NCBI GenBank assembly: GCA_030765055.1 | Contig: CM060953.1 | Location: forward strand, 17,769,518-17,833,517 | DNA from: Mantis religiosa | Taxonomy: Eukaryota > Arthropoda > Insecta > Mantodea > Mantidae | Length of the DNA: 64,000 bases | Reading direction: 5' to 3' | Shown here: one piece after another, positions 10,265-21,240 of the stretch | Layout: the number at the start of each line of letters is the position of its first letter | Position numbering within the stretch: position 1 is the stretch's first letter | Position numbers and translations under genes: made by a program | The notes under the pieces: model-generated | Told to the model about the DNA's origin: nothing | Seen by the model: the letters and a program-made list of their open reading frames with translations, nothing else | Databases searched by the model: none

Positions 10265-10304
<40 letters not shown>
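10265..10304. repeat. (AT)20 microsatellite
   Basis: Perfect 40-nt dinucleotide run. Confidence 0.97.
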
Positions 10305-10306
<2 letters not shown>

Positions 10307-10477
10307 CCAAGCTACAATTCTACTGGATTCCATAATAACCCTTATCTTATTCAAAGTGCGGTATTTGAAACCCAGCTCCTTTAGGAGACCGCGCAAAGTG
10401 AAGCGCCCATAAGGAAAATCACAAATTTCTTGCAAAAGTGCAACTAATTCGTCTAGGATGGGCGCTCTCCCTTTTGT

Positions 10478-10511
10478 ATGTATGTATCTATGTATGTATG
10501 TTAGTTAGTTA
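10478..10511. repeat. GTAT microsatellite and tail of SINE type 3
   Basis: TATG repeats with a few interruptions, then TTAGTTAGTTA, lie at the 3' side of the minus-strand SINE that follows. A matching GTAT run stands at its other side (10848-10899). Confidence 0.85.
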
Positions 10512-10847
10512 CTAACACTCCCCACATGGCAACCTTGGCCTTCGGGGTAACCTCACCCCACCAAGTGATGACCGGACCCATTTCTCAGGTGGAGGCACCC
10601 AGAGGGCGGTGTCCATTACCTCCGATGATAGGGTGATAGTGAAGATGGCGGTGAGGTGAGAGGACCTACAGTTTTTACCGTGGACTCCGAACCACGTTGG
10701 GCATAGGGGATACTTCACGTGTGCTAGACAGAGGTGAAGGCGTGGATAGGGCCGACTTAAAATCGCCAACCCCAGAGCCGGGAATCGAACTCGGGACCCT
10801 TAGAACGGGAGCCGCGAACGAAACCACCGCGCTACCCCGGCGCCCCT
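10512..10847 (-). mobile_element. tRNA-headed SINE, type 3
   Basis: On the minus strand a tRNA-like head at about 10847-10770 carries A-box-like GGTAGCGCGGTGG and B-box-like CGAGTTCGATTCCCGGC. A GC-rich body of about 260 bp follows, with no coding potential. It sits inside a GTAT microsatellite. Its body shares nothing obvious with the 108-bp SINE. Confidence 0.72.
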
Positions 10848-10899
10848 GTATGTATGTATGTATGTATGTATGTATGTATGTATGTATGTATGTATGTAT
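10848..10899. repeat. (TGTA)n microsatellite
   Basis: About 12 units of a tetranucleotide repeat, passing into TATTTATTTATT at the tail of the next LINE. Confidence 0.92.
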
Positions 10900-11775
10900 T
10901 TATTTATTCACTGCAATTGGGTACTACCCGGTGGCAGAGTTAAGAATACAGATCAAATTACAAATACTAGATTTACAACAATAACACAATAAACAATACA
11001 AACATGATATTATTTTACTTTATTCACTTAAAACATATCTAATTACTTCTCTATTTACATATTATATACCATTATAATTTAAAAGTTAAACTATAAACCA
11101 TCTAGATTTTTTCTAAATTTCTTCAGCGACAGGGGACAGCCCTGAAAGACTGCTACAGGCAATTCATTCCATTTTTCAATGGTTCTATTAACAAAAGAAA
11201 ATTTTCCTACATCGGTTCTGTATCTTCTACCCTTAATTTTATACCTATGATCGTTTCGTCCATAATAATCCGGATTATCTAACTTTACACTAACGTCCAC
11301 TCATGCCTTTACACCAGCATTAGCTTTGAATAATGCTACCAACCTATGTTTTTTACGCCTAATTCTTAATTCCTCCCATTTAGTCTCATCTCCTTTTATA
11401 GGCCCAAAATACTTGCCTCTTTTTATGAATTTTGTTGCCCTCTTCTGTATTTTTTCTAATGGATCGATTTGGTTAGCTCTATACGGGTCCCAGCATGCTA
11501 CTCCATATTCCATAACCGGCCGCACTAAGGCCTTGTAGGCAATTACCCTGGACCTAGCGCTCCCCTTTTTCAATATTCTCATTACGAAATGTAACGCCTT
11601 CCACGCATTCCTAGATGTGGAATTTACTTGTTCGTCCCGAATTAAATCGCATGTGAAATTATTTACTTTAGAGAAACGTTTCCTTTTGTTTTCACACTTG
11701 ATCGGCGTCTTTGGTATTCCTTTCGTCACAATATTTCTTACTGTATTTCTGTGAATACCCAGAATTTATCATCAG
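10900..11775 (-). mobile_element. 5'-truncated CR1/jockey-like LINE
   Basis: A minus-strand LINE 3' end: coding sequence at 11091-11729, then about 190 bp of 3' UTR ending in a TATT-rich tail. The upstream limit is only approximate. Confidence 0.7.
11091..11729 (-). pseudogene. LINE reverse transcriptase C-terminal region, one internal stop
   Basis: The frame reads NAWKALHFVMRILKKGSARS, then AYKALVRPVMEYGVACWDPY, then DPLEKIQKRATKF. This is the thumb and C-terminal region of CR1/jockey-type LINE proteins common in insects. A single TGA at 11301-11303 interrupts it. The same frame then continues through RTDVGKFSFVNRTIEKWNEL to the TAG at 11091. The polymerase palm, with its YADD box, is missing. 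It is non-functional, but only lightly decayed. Confidence 0.85.
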
Positions 11776-12289
11776 GTTCATTGCCTGACCCCTTACCAAG
11801 ATTATTTTTCAACAGATATTTATATGTGTTCAAAACAAGCGCTTGAATTTGCTTAGAAACAGTTCCCGTTATAACTTTATTTTTTGAGGCTTTTCCAGTA
11901 ACATAACTCAGCCCAGTTATTCACACTACTGTCATCACTTTGATTATTTTCACGTGACTGAAAGTTATCTACTACTTCATGTGCATTTACCACTGCATTT
12001 CCCTCCCACGGTCTCCGCATCGTGACACACAACGAATTTCTGCACGTAATGAAACAGATCAACTGGAAGTTGGAACTTTGGCAATTGAGACTCCACGTGG
12101 AGTAGACATGCGACTGTCACTTCGAGAAAATCAGGGTTGCTATTGGTCCTCAACGACAGTGTTCCATTTCTGAAGTGTGGAGATAGATTTATGACGGTCA
12201 TTAGTGGGCGGGAGCGTCAGGTTCCTTTGACTCCGAACTGCACACGCATTAAGTAAACAGACTTTAGAAGGTGTTCTAGATCACTAGGC
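11776..12289. other. No recognised gene
   Basis: Overlapping short frames on both strands at 11877-12201 show no domain or codon bias that I can recognise. Confidence 0.45.
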
Positions 12290-12500
12290 GGCCCTACCGA
12301 AGTTTTCGGTAGTCTTCCCTGCGGGGTTGACCGCGTAAGTGATGTATCCACTTACATCCCGTCTTGGTGTTGTGCTCAGCGGCGGCGGGGGGGGGGGTGC
12401 TTTTTAAGGAATCTGGTATTGCCCTATGGAAAGTGCCCCGGAGTATTCATCGCTCCCGGGTAGAAGAAGGTCCGGGTCCTTTGTCCTACAGGTTCAGGAC
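12290..12500. other. GC-rich patch with three consecutive hairpins
   Basis: Three perfect stems stand in a row: CTACCGAA/TTCGGTAG (12294-12312), GCGG/CCGC (12321-12334) and GTAAGTG/CACTTAC with a 7-nt loop (12335-12355). The last two abut directly. An 11-G run lies nearby, at about 12387-12397. The block stands out in base composition. No known RNA family was recognised; a structured transposon UTR is one possibility. Confidence 0.45.
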
Positions 12501-12786
12501 TAATGAGCGTAGAACCTCTGCAATTAACTCTATGGTTACCTATTATATATTCCAATTGGAAGATTTCTGGCCTTTTATCTACAAGAAAAAAGGCGTTCCT
12601 ATATTTAATGATAAAAAGAGAAAATCAAATAAAATTAGATTTTTACTGTGCATATTCCAAAATTTTACAAATTACAACTTTAGGCTACATTCATTTGTCT
12701 TTACCTTGTAGCTATCTTGACTTACATGACACCCTGGTCTTCTGCTCTGTCAGATAGTTCTTAACCTCCATGTCTCATGACTGTTT
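12501..12786. other. No recognised gene
   Basis: AT-rich sequence; short overlapping frames have no recognisable content. Confidence 0.5.
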
Positions 12787-12854
12787 TCAGTAAATTAAAT
12801 GCGAGGGCAGGAGATGGCGTGAGCATAGCAAATTAATTTGGTCAAAGAAGCGTA

Positions 12855-12866
12855 ACTACTTAACTT
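12855..12866. repeat. Target duplication, left copy
   Basis: ACTACTTAACTT here equals 13093-13104 and brackets the SINE. Confidence 0.88.
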
Positions 12867-13092
12867 TTTTGTCTTTAACTGCAGTTGTACTATCGGTGGT
12901 CGTTCTTCTTTGGAACATCTGAAGGTGTTAACTCGTATACGTTGGGTTTCATTCATTAGATTTTCCAGACTCTGGGGAAGATGAGGAATTATCTTGGTCG
13001 GAGAAAAATCCCCAACTCCACCATCGGGAATCCAACCCGGGACCTCTAGCACGGCAGGCAGGTGCTCTACCGACAGAGCTACGGAGCCAACC
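12867..13092 (-). mobile_element. tRNA-headed SINE, type 4
   Basis: On the minus strand the head at about 13092-13018 carries TAGCTCTGTCGGTAGAGCAC (D-arm/A-box-like) and CCCGGGTTGGATTCCCG (B-box-like). The body ends in a T run on the plus strand at 12867-12870, which is the A tail. It is flanked by exact 12-bp duplications and sits in the PLE 3' UTR, so it is younger than the PLE copy. Confidence 0.85.
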
Positions 13093-13104
13093 ACTACTTA
13101 ACTT

Positions 13105-13446
13105 GATTATCAAGCTGTACCGATGTGTGCTTCTTAAGTCAACAGATTTCCATTTTAAGGCCGGTTTCCAAGATAAGCTGAACTGAAATCCAGGACCACG
13201 ATTAAGCGTGCTCCTCTCGAAGGTAATGGCCAACGCCTCCTTAACTCTCCGCTCCCAGTAACTGTTGCATTTTGCCAAGATGGTCGTCTCCCGAAAGTTG
13301 GCTCTATGCTCTGCTAGTCCAGACTTCTCAGGTTGCATTAGACGAATGCTCCATTCATGTTCGTTTATTCTGGTAGTGATGGCCCTTCTGGTTTGTCCTA
13401 TATACGGTGTTACACATTTACAGGAATACTCCCGATCTTGGGACAC
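13105..13446 (-). pseudogene. Penelope-like GIY-YIG endonuclease domain (partial)
   Basis: The frame reads YSCKCVTPYIGQTRRAITTR, then INEHEWSIRL, then AEHRANF, then RVKEALAI. The pattern Y-IGQT-R---R--EH is the second half of a GIY-YIG nuclease as found C-terminal to the reverse transcriptase in Penelope-like elements. It is truncated upstream at an inverted junction, so the GIY half and all of the RT are missing. A SINE insertion changes the C-terminal end of the open frame, which runs on to 12949 through unrelated SINE sequence. Confidence 0.82.
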
Positions 13447-13480
13447 GCTTAATCGTGATGCCGGATTTCAGTTCGAGTTC
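13441..13480 (+). mobile_element. Short inverted PLE piece
   Basis: GCTTAATCGTGATGCCGGAT resembles 5950-5980 on the same strand but is inverted relative to the adjoining PLE fragment on its left. Confidence 0.5.
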
Positions 13481-13961
13481 GAATTTCAGTCAGGGCGAAT
13501 TACCTGGGTAAGGTTTTTCCCCCGGATTTCCCTTATCCTGATAGATAGTTACTTACTCTTTGGAGAATATATCCTGCGTTAACCAAAGAATGTTTCTTAA
13601 GGCCTGTCCAGTGATTGTTGTTCTATAATTTGTCTGCGTAATTTATGTACTCTTATAATTCTAGTTTTGGGAGATATTCCAGAATTGGCTGACACTGCCA
13701 TTCTTGTTTGTGTATTACCATTGACATTTTGCAATTACCTTGCTTATTATTACTGGAAAACCTTTTACTACTGATGCAAAAAGGTTACCATTTCTGCTAT
13801 GGAATTTTGTTTTATAGGAATTTGATTTTAAGGAATAGGCTTTGTTCTGAAATGGTGAAACGGTAGTTTGTAACTCTAAGCTCCATGGACCCCGGACTCA
13901 TTTGAGCTTCATTTGACCCATTTCATTCATCGTCCGATATGACTTAACTTTGGAGGACGTA
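13466..13961 (+). mobile_element. Decayed 108-bp-type SINE
   Basis: A B-box-like GAGTTCGAATTTCAGTCAGG and GAATTACCTGGGTAAGG at 13466-13530 resemble the head and linker of the SINE. A final unit lies at 13865-13957, ending in the 3' consensus TTGGAGGACGTA. The sequence between them is unassigned. Confidence 0.5.
13949..13961. repeat. Target duplication, left copy
   Basis: TTTGGAGGACGTA here recurs at 14219-14231 on the other side of the type 2 SINE. Confidence 0.9.
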
Positions 13962-14218
13962 GACACGCCGTGGCTCAGTGGTCAGACCGCTTGGCTCCCA
14001 ACAAGGCGGCCCGGGTTCGATCCCAGGCGACCGCAAAGTGAGATTGTTGTGGACAACACGGCGCTGGGGCGGGTTTTCACCAGAATCTCCGGTTTCCCCC
14101 GCCATCTCATTCCACAGGTGCTCCATCTTCATCTCATGTATCATCAGTGTCATCGCCTGCGGTGCCGTATGTAGTAAAAGCGGGCGTTAAACACTACACA
14201 TTCATTCATTCATTCATT
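13962..14218 (+). mobile_element. tRNA-headed SINE, type 2 (copy a)
   Basis: The head begins CGCCGTGGCTCAGTGGTCAG (A box) and has GGGTTCGATCCCAGG (B box). A body of about 160 bp contains GGGGCGGGTTTTC and CGCCTGCGGTGCCGTATG, and the tail is (ATTC)n. It is flanked by a 13-bp duplication and inserted exactly in the last unit of a 108-bp SINE. A second copy is at 26071-26325. Confidence 0.9.
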
Positions 14219-14231
14219 TTTGGAGGACGTA

Positions 14232-15426
14232 AATTGAAAAAAAAAAAATAGCAACTATCGAGACACCCACCCCTAGCTTTCAACAATAGTTGAAAGTTTT
14301 CAGTTGACAGTGTATGCATTCTGTGTATTTCTCCTTCACGGTTACAAGAAAGGACGAGCTAGCAGAAGAAAAAAGGCAGGGTGACCCTGTGATTATGGTT
14401 TGAATCCCGGTCCCTGCATTGCTTCCAAAAGGTTGCGGTATTCGCATCCGAAGGCCATTTCAGTCAGAATTTAATAGCATTTATGTACTACATTCAATTT
14501 AGGTAGCACTGCTTCCAGTCATTCATTTATATTAATAAAGCCGAGAGAAAGACTGCAAATCAAATCACTGCATTCAGCACATGTATATTTACAGCAACCA
14601 CATTGGCTGCAATTGAAAAAGTAGTCAAATTTCCATACGCTCATACCCAACAAAGGGACAAACCAACTGTAAATCTAACCCCTCCCCTCCCCCCTTCCCG
14701 GCTATTTGTCTCGTTTCCTAAAATCAGAAAGGCAACAAACAACAACAGGTTCCAATACGCTACGGAAAGGCTTTAATATGTGGAATTTGGTGCGGGGAGG
14801 AAAAGTGACTTTCTTTTGATAAAACTCAACCCCCTCCTCCGTCTCTTTCGAAATGAATGGGTGCCACAACCCCTGTCGTGATTAAAATGTTGTACTGCCG
14901 GATTAAATGGTAAGAGCCCTGTTGTAGGCCCTCCTGCAATTACTGACTTTACGAAACGAGCTTCTAAATTGGCAGACCGCAAGCAGCGGCATATAAAACG
15001 TTCATCCCCTAACCATATGCAGGGTGGAATCTGAAGGAGAATGATTACTCAGATTTTATTTCTCCCTTCGACGACCAACAATACACTGGGAGAGGCAAAC
15101 CACTAATAATAACATGCAGGCAATTGTTCTGCGAGACAGTGTCAAAACAAAAGACGAATCGTGCATTCTTCCTTTCTCTATTTTTACTGTCTCCCTCTAT
15201 ACTAGGTAGTGTAATTAAAATGCCATATATTTTAGGCATTCCAAAGGAAATAATAGATATGAATACCTTTTCAGTAACTGGTAAAACTTAAGAAGATATG
15301 AAATAAATTATATTACCTAAAAAAGTGTAGTTTGTGTTAAATCACAGAATTCATTGTAAAATATTTTTCAGCGAACAGTGTTGGAAATTTTTCTTGTTAT
15401 ATATGAAAATATCTCAAACGGAAAAT
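14232..15426. other. No recognised gene
   Basis: GGTTTGAATCCCGGTCCC near 14398 looks like an isolated B box from an old SINE. Short frames at 14773-15239 show no domain. Confidence 0.45.
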
Positions 15427-15639
15427 CAGTATTGCAGAACCTCGTTTACCCGGATAAAATGGACCCAGGACAGATCCGCGTTAACGAAAATTCGGAGGCT
15501 GAGGGAAAACTGATAAAAGGCTGTACCAATCACCGAAACATTTTTAATGGAGTTTATAAAGTACGATCGACACACTTTCACCTAAAACTAATATACTGTA
15601 TGTACTGTAATATTCCATGTATTTGTATTGCAAACAATA

Positions 15640-16990
15640 AGCGCGATCTCGCATCCCCTTTAACATTAGAAGTTCATTTAGCAATGTTTAGGCTTGACTC
15701 TCGAAATAAAACATCAATTTCTCTATGTTTGTTACTGCTTGTACGTGGGTCATAACAGCAGTGAGCTTCTGCTGTCCCAGTTTAGTGAATAGCTTATCTC
15801 ACATCCACTTTAACATTAGATGTTCATTTGACAATGTTTCGGCTTGACTCTCGAAATAAAACATCAATTTATTTTAGTTAATTGATGGAAATTAATCATT
15901 TCTTCACACTAGCCTTATATAGGCTAAGATATTTGATGGATAGAGTCAACATGAAAAATTCAATGCCATGCCCGGGATCTGAACCACGGATCTCCTGGTT
16001 TCCGTCCAGTCGCTCTTAACCTTTGAGCTACCAACTGGTGAGTTTAATGTCAGGACAGCACGTTGGCCATGGTAGTTCAAAGGTTAAGAGCGACTGGACG
16101 GAATCCAGGAGATCCGTGGTTCAAATCCCGGCCATGTCATTGAATTTTTCATGTTGACTGTATCCATCAAAACATCAATTACTTCATGTTTGTTACTGCT
16201 TGAACATGGGTCGTAACAGCAGTGAGCTTCTGTTGTCACAGTTTAATGTATCGTTTATCTCACATCCACTTTAACATTAGAAGTTCATTTGGCAATGTTT
16301 CGGCTTGACTCTCGAAATAAAACATCAATTTCTCTATGTTTGTTACTGCTTGTGCGTGGGTCATAACAGCAGTGAGCTTCTGTTGTCTCAGTTTAATGTA
16401 TCGTTTATCTCACATCCAGTTTAACATTAGAAGTTCATTTGGTAATGTTTCGGCTTGACTCACGAAATAATACATCAATGTCTCTATGTTTGTTACTGCT
16501 TGTACGTGGGTCATAACAGCAGTGAGCTTCAGTTGTCTCAGTTTAATGTATCGTTTATCTCACATCCAGTTTAACATTAGAAGTTCATTTGTCAATGTTT
16601 CGGCTTGACTCTCGAAATAAAACATCAATTTCTCTATGTTTGTTACTGCTTGTACGTGGGTCATAACAGCAGTGAGCTTCTGTTGTCTCAGTTTAGTGTA
16701 TCACTTACAAGTAGCGTGATCTCACATCCACTTTAACATTAGAAGTTCATTTGTCAATGTTTCGGCTTGACTCTTGAAATAAAACATCAATTTCTCTATG
16801 TTTGCTACTGCTTTTACGTGGGTCATAACAGCAGTAAGCTTCTACTGTCTCAGTTTAGTGTATCGCTTACGAGTAGCGTGATCTCACATCCGCTTTAACA
16901 TTAGCAGTTCATTTGTCAATGTTTCGGCTTGACTCTTGAAATAAAACATGAATTTCTCTATGTTTGTTACTGCTTGTACGTGAGTCATAA
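15640..16990. repeat. Tandem array of a 150-bp unit (162 bp in late copies)
   Basis: GGCTTGACTCTCGAAATAAA recurs near 15690, 15841, 16302, 16452 and 16602, then at 162-bp spacing near 16764 and 16926. The longer units contain an insertion with TAGCGTGATC. The array is interrupted by a foldback element at 15935-16168 and ends just outside the transposase stop codon at 16997. Confidence 0.9.
15935..16168. mobile_element. Short foldback element with tRNA-like arms
   Basis: Inverted arms of about 95-100 bp, starting GATGGATAGAGTCAACATG on the left and mirrored at 16148-16168, meet at a centre near 16040-16060. Each arm carries the same tRNA-like module as 2112-2650, with CCGTCCAGTCGCTCTTAACC on the left and GTGGTTCAAATCCCGG on the right. 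It is inserted in the 150-bp array. Confidence 0.78.
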
Positions 16991-16996
16991 CAGCAG

Positions 16997-17300
16997 CTAG
17001 TTCATCAACACTGAATCTAAATACTCTTCATTTTCATGTTGCATAACACCGCATGATGCAATAATGTCTTCCTCCGTAATCGGTTTATAATGTCCGTCAT
17101 TTTCAATATCTTCATCAACATCGGTACAGCCATTCATGTTTTGGAAAAAGTATATAAAGTCTCCTTCCACACTTATTTGTTCTTCTTCTTCAGTCTTGTT
17201 TTCTGGCAAGTCACACACACCAGACCATAACTTTATCTATGACTTTATCAAAGTTTCTCTACCAGCATGGTCCCAAGCAGGTGGTGTGCAAAGAATTCAT
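16997..17300 (-). pseudogene. Tigger/jerky-like transposase C-terminal remnant
   Basis: Reading from about 17300 to the TAG at 16997, the frames give AWDHAGRETLIKS followed by KLWSGVCDLPENKT, an acidic linker, DVDEDIENDG, PITEEDIIASC and EEYLDSVLMN. The order W..V..ETL..SW.KLW, acidic stretch, then LT(D/E)EEII is typical of the end of pogo/Tigger/jerky-type DDE transposases. The catalytic core is gone and a frame break lies near 17220-17260. Assignment is by pattern, not alignment. Confidence 0.5.
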
Positions 17301-17467
17301 CCCCTAAAAGAGAATTCGAGTAATGTACCTACTACTGAGGATAGCAACTTATCGTCTTCATTTACTGCGCTAAACATTTTTTTCTGAAACTGGTCTGGGT
17401 TATCCAGAAGTGGGGTTAACAAGGTTGTACTGTATTCGTATTCTTATATCCCTGTAGTTACCAACTA

Positions 17468-18960
17468 TTTAAAACATTTGACTATCACTTAAAGTCTACT
17501 GTATTCCCTTGTAACTACAATAAGATAATGTTTATCTTGAAGTAGATAGAGCAATAAGTGTTTGTACAAGAGTAGAGAAAGTCATGTATACATCACATAA
17601 CGACCAGCTGTTTAAAACATTTGACTATCACTTAAAGTCTACTGTATTCCCTTGTAACTACAATAAGATAATGTTTATCTTGAAGTAGATAGAGCAATAA
17701 GTGTTTGTACACGGGTAGAGAAAGCCATGTATACATCACATAACGACCGGCTGTTTAAAACATTTGACTATCACTTAAAGTCTACTGTATTCCCTTGTAA
17801 CTACAATAAGATATTGTGTATCTTGAAGTAGATAGAGCAATAAGTGTTTGTACAAGAGTAGGGAAAGTCATGTATACATCACATAACGACCAGCTATTTA
17901 AAACATTTGACTATCACTTAAAGTCTACTATATTCCCTTATAGCTACAATAAGATAATGGTTATCTTGAAGTAGATAGAGCAGTAAGTGTTTGTACAAGA
18001 GTAGAGAACGTCATGTATACATCACATAACTACCAGCTGTTTAAAACATTTGACTATCACTTAAAGTCTACTGTATTCCCTTGTAACTTCAATAAGATAA
18101 TGGTTATCTTGAAGTAGATAGAGCAGTAAGTGTTTGTACAAGAGTAGAGAACGTCATGTATACATCACATAACGACGAGCTGATTAAAACATTTGACTAT
18201 CACTTAAAGTCTAGTCTATTCCCTTATAACTACAATAAGATAATGGTTATCTTGAAGTAGATAGAGCAGTAAGTGTTTGTACAAGAGTAGAGGACGTCAT
18301 GTATACATCACATAACGACCAGCTGTTTAAAACATTTGACTATCACTTAAAGTCTACTGTATTCCCTTGTAACTACAATAAGGTAATGTTTATCTTGAAG
18401 TAGATAGAGCAATAAGTGTTTGCACAAGAATAGAGAAAGTCATGTATACATCACTTAACGACCAAAACATTTGACTATCACTTAAAGTCTACTGTATTCC
18501 CTTGTAACTACAATAAGATAATGTTTATCTTGAAGTAAATAGAGCAATAAGTGTTTGTACAAGAGTAGAGAAAGTCATGTATACATCACATAACGACCAG
18601 CTGATTAAAACATTTGACTATCACTTAAAGTCTACTGTATTCCCTTGTAACTTCAATAAGGTAATGGTTATCTTGAAGTAGATAGAGCAGTAAGTGTTTG
18701 TACAAGAGTAGAGAAAGTCATGTATATTACACATTACTACCAGCTGTTTAAAACATTTGACTATCACTTAAAGTCTACTGTATTCCCTTATAACTACAAT
18801 AAGATAATGGTTATCTTGAAGTAGATAGAGCAGTAAGTGTTTGTACAAGAGTAGAGAACGTCATGTATACCTCACATAACGACCAGCTGTTTAAAACATT
18901 TGACTATCACTTAAAGTCTACTCTATTCCCTTATAACTACAATAAGATGTTTATCTTGAC
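17468..18960 (+). repeat. Tandem array of a 143-bp unit, about 10 copies
   Basis: AAAACATTTGACTATCAC recurs at 17471, 17614, 17757 and 17900 and onward with a period of 143. Each unit contains AAGATAATGTTTATCTT, a 7-bp inverted repeat with a 3-nt loop. One unit near 18465 has lost the GCTGTTTA segment. The array is not coding. The same family occurs on the minus strand at 58945-60262 and as remnants at 54770-54990, 60340-60460 and 60915-61090. Confidence 0.93.
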
Positions 18961-19399
18961 ATAGCAGATGACTGCTTCTATACCTGTCCACAGGTGCCAT
19001 TCAGTGTAGTTCACTGTGTTATCTGTGTACAGATAAGTAATTATTCAGATTTATTGCAATTTTTATTAATGTTCTACTGTTTTATTATTGTTCTGGAAAG
19101 ACAAAGCAGACATAAACGTTATCAAAGGTGAAGAAACACAATAATGTTATAAACATTTGTGGTACATATGGAGAAAATCAAGATGGGGAAATGGATAAAC
19201 TGTATTGAAAATAAGTACACCAGTTAGAAATAGAGGAAGTAACTTAAAGAAATATGAAAAATAGGAATAGAAAAGCCTACAGAATTCATAACATTAATCT
19301 AGAATTGCTTAAATAGACCCCTAAGAAATTACATGAAGGATTATTGTACCTGTTTAGCAAGTGCTGGGAAAAGAAAGATACTCCAAGAATGGCTGAAGT
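18961..19399. other. No recognised gene
   Basis: AT-rich sequence after the 143-bp array; nothing identified. Confidence 0.45.
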
Positions 19400-19900
19400 G
19401 ATATAAAATTTAAGAAAGGTGAAAGAACAAAGTGTGAAAATTACAAAGCAATTAATTATTTATGTGTTTATAAAATATGTGTCAATATAGTAACTGCGTT
19501 GTTATATAAAGTAAGAGATGTAATGCACTAGAAGAACAGAACTTAACTCTGAACAAACTATAGAAAAAAAGAAAAAATTTACAGACACAGTTATTGAACT
19601 TTGGACAAATTAACAAGAACGATATTGTGGAGGATTTTTAAAAGTAGAGGCATTCCACTACAACTAATTTAAGTTATTAAGTTACAGATGATTCCAAAAT
19701 AAAAATGAATGAATAGAATCAGTGATAGTCAATAATGATGTATATCAAGGTTGTCCCTTAGGAATAGCGCCTTTAAATTTTTATATTGACGAAATGTTAA
19801 GAATCTGATCAAATAAAGTTAATGGAGGAACTAACGATTTTGGAAAACCTTTCAATGGGAAAATACATACTTACAATAATTTGAACGTTTGGAATAATCA
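19400..19900 (+). pseudogene. Highly decayed LINE reverse transcriptase
   Basis: Across three frames the translation still shows GERTKCENYKAINYLCVYKI (the finger motif seen as NYRGISLL in intact LINEs), LDKLTRTILWRIF, RGIPLQLI, and QGCPLGIAPLNFYIDEMLR (the RT palm motif QGCPLSP..F..YIDE). Many stops and frameshifts mark it as an old relic, older than the other LINEs here. Confidence 0.6.
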
Positions 19901-21177
19901 TTGACCATAAAATCTGTTACAAACCTCAATTAATGAATCCTGAAACGATACTATGTGGTCCGTTTGCTTCTCTATATTTAAACTTCTGAATTTAATGTGG
20001 TCAGAATATAAAACGAAGACTATGCTACGATAAATACATAAAGAAATATAAAACGAATGTATGTATAGAAAAGACACTGAACAAAAGAGGTTTAATTATG
20101 AGAAGTAACAAGAAAATAATAAACGACAAAAGAAACCCGCTGCCATCTACGGGAATTGCTGTAAAACTTGTTCAACTAGGCCTCGGTGCGTAACCGCGTG
20201 GCTTCAAATCAAATTATGGAAGCCTCTGTGCATTCAAACGAGCGTTGGCGTTCATTTAAAGGTCAGAGAGGTTTTTGAACCGGCACAACGCTTTAAAAAC
20301 GGCGTACATTTGAACGAATCTCCATAGATTCTACTTTAAAATCTGGCATAGTCTTTTAATTGTTGTTTTTATGAATGTGTTATCAAAAGTGGCTAACGTA
20401 GCACTTGGGTCCTGCCTTTAAGTTTGAAAGATGTTAAATAATTTCTTAAATATGGTTTTGCTCTCACGTTTTAGAAGTGCAGCTCTAAAAATATCCAATA
20501 TACTACAATCACACGTTTTTTCTAACAGATCTTCCACAACTTATTTTTACAACCATCTCTTGAACTAAATAGGGATGAATCTCTGCAGAAGTCGCTTTAT
20601 TGCGCTTTTAGTAATAGGTACAAGGAGATTAAGGGAAAACATTAGGCTCAACAGTTAAAGAACTGCAACATAATGACTTTGAAATTCCGTTTTGTTTGCA
20701 TGACCACGAAAAGAAAACGACTACCAATTTTAACCTTAAAAATGTTTTTGGGAAATTTAAAGGAATAAAAAGAGAATATTTCATTAAAATACATAAGCTG
20801 AAAATGGGTGATTCGAAATGGCTGCTCCCTAGATGATGATGGTGTATTATTTTGTTGGAAAGGAGAAGTGAACTACCTGAGACAATTGACTGTGTAATAC
20901 GATTGTGTTTTATTCAGTGTAAGTGACAAATCGAGCTTCCTTTCCGGAAAGGACGTATGTAGTTTCTCCATTTCTGGCATTTTGTTATTTTTTTAAGTTC
21001 GTTTAAGGTATATTTATAACGAGTATGCATTGGAATTGCTATAGAAACCTATACAATAAGAAAATACAGACATTCTTACATCTATAACCCTCCATGTCGT
21101 TATGATGGTTACTTAATCAGTGCTGCCAACGGGCAAAAATAAATACCGCTACAACAGCCGACGAAAGTTCTTTCATT
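19901..21177. other. No recognised gene
   Basis: AT-rich sequence. A slightly GC-richer patch at 20160-20330 was not identified. Confidence 0.45.
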
Positions 21178-21240
21178 TACGTCCTCCAACGTTAAGTCAT
21201 ATCGCACGATGAATGAAACGGCAGAAACGAGGCTCAAATG
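21178..21240 (-). mobile_element. 3' end fragment of the 108-bp SINE
   Basis: TTTACGTCCTCCAACGTTAA then GTCATATCGCACGATGAATG matches the SINE 3' end and part of one unit on the minus strand. Confidence 0.75.

Larger units (their letters stand above)
12787..13446 (-). mobile_element. Penelope-like element 3' end interrupted by a SINE
   Basis: The minus-strand endonuclease end (13105-13446) continues into the same 3' UTR seen at 5828-6140. It is split by a SINE at 12867-13092 with a 12-bp target duplication. A short plus-strand piece of the endonuclease region follows at 13441-13480, making an inverted junction like that at 5520-5828. Confidence 0.75.
15427..17437 (-). mobile_element. Probable pogo/Tigger-like relic with an expanded 3' UTR
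   Basis: The left end CAGTATTGCAGAACCTCGTT and the right end (minus strand) CAGTACAACCTTGTTAACCC resemble Tigger-type ends (CAGT..., CCTCGTT, GGATAA). Between them, on the minus strand, are a transposase C-terminal remnant and a 150-bp tandem array. The N-terminal and catalytic parts are absent. A TA target duplication is visible on the right only, so the boundaries are tentative. Confidence 0.4.

Noticed and set aside
10086..10435. Two overlapping frames with Tyr-Ile repeats
   Set aside because: Produced by the (AT)20 microsatellite.
13018..13092. True tRNA gene
   Set aside because: The tRNA-like stretch is the head of a SINE with an A tail and a 12-bp target duplication.
15378..15755. 125-codon open frame
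   Set aside because: It runs from the suspected Tigger-like left end into the 150-bp tandem repeat, has no domain, and is best explained by chance.
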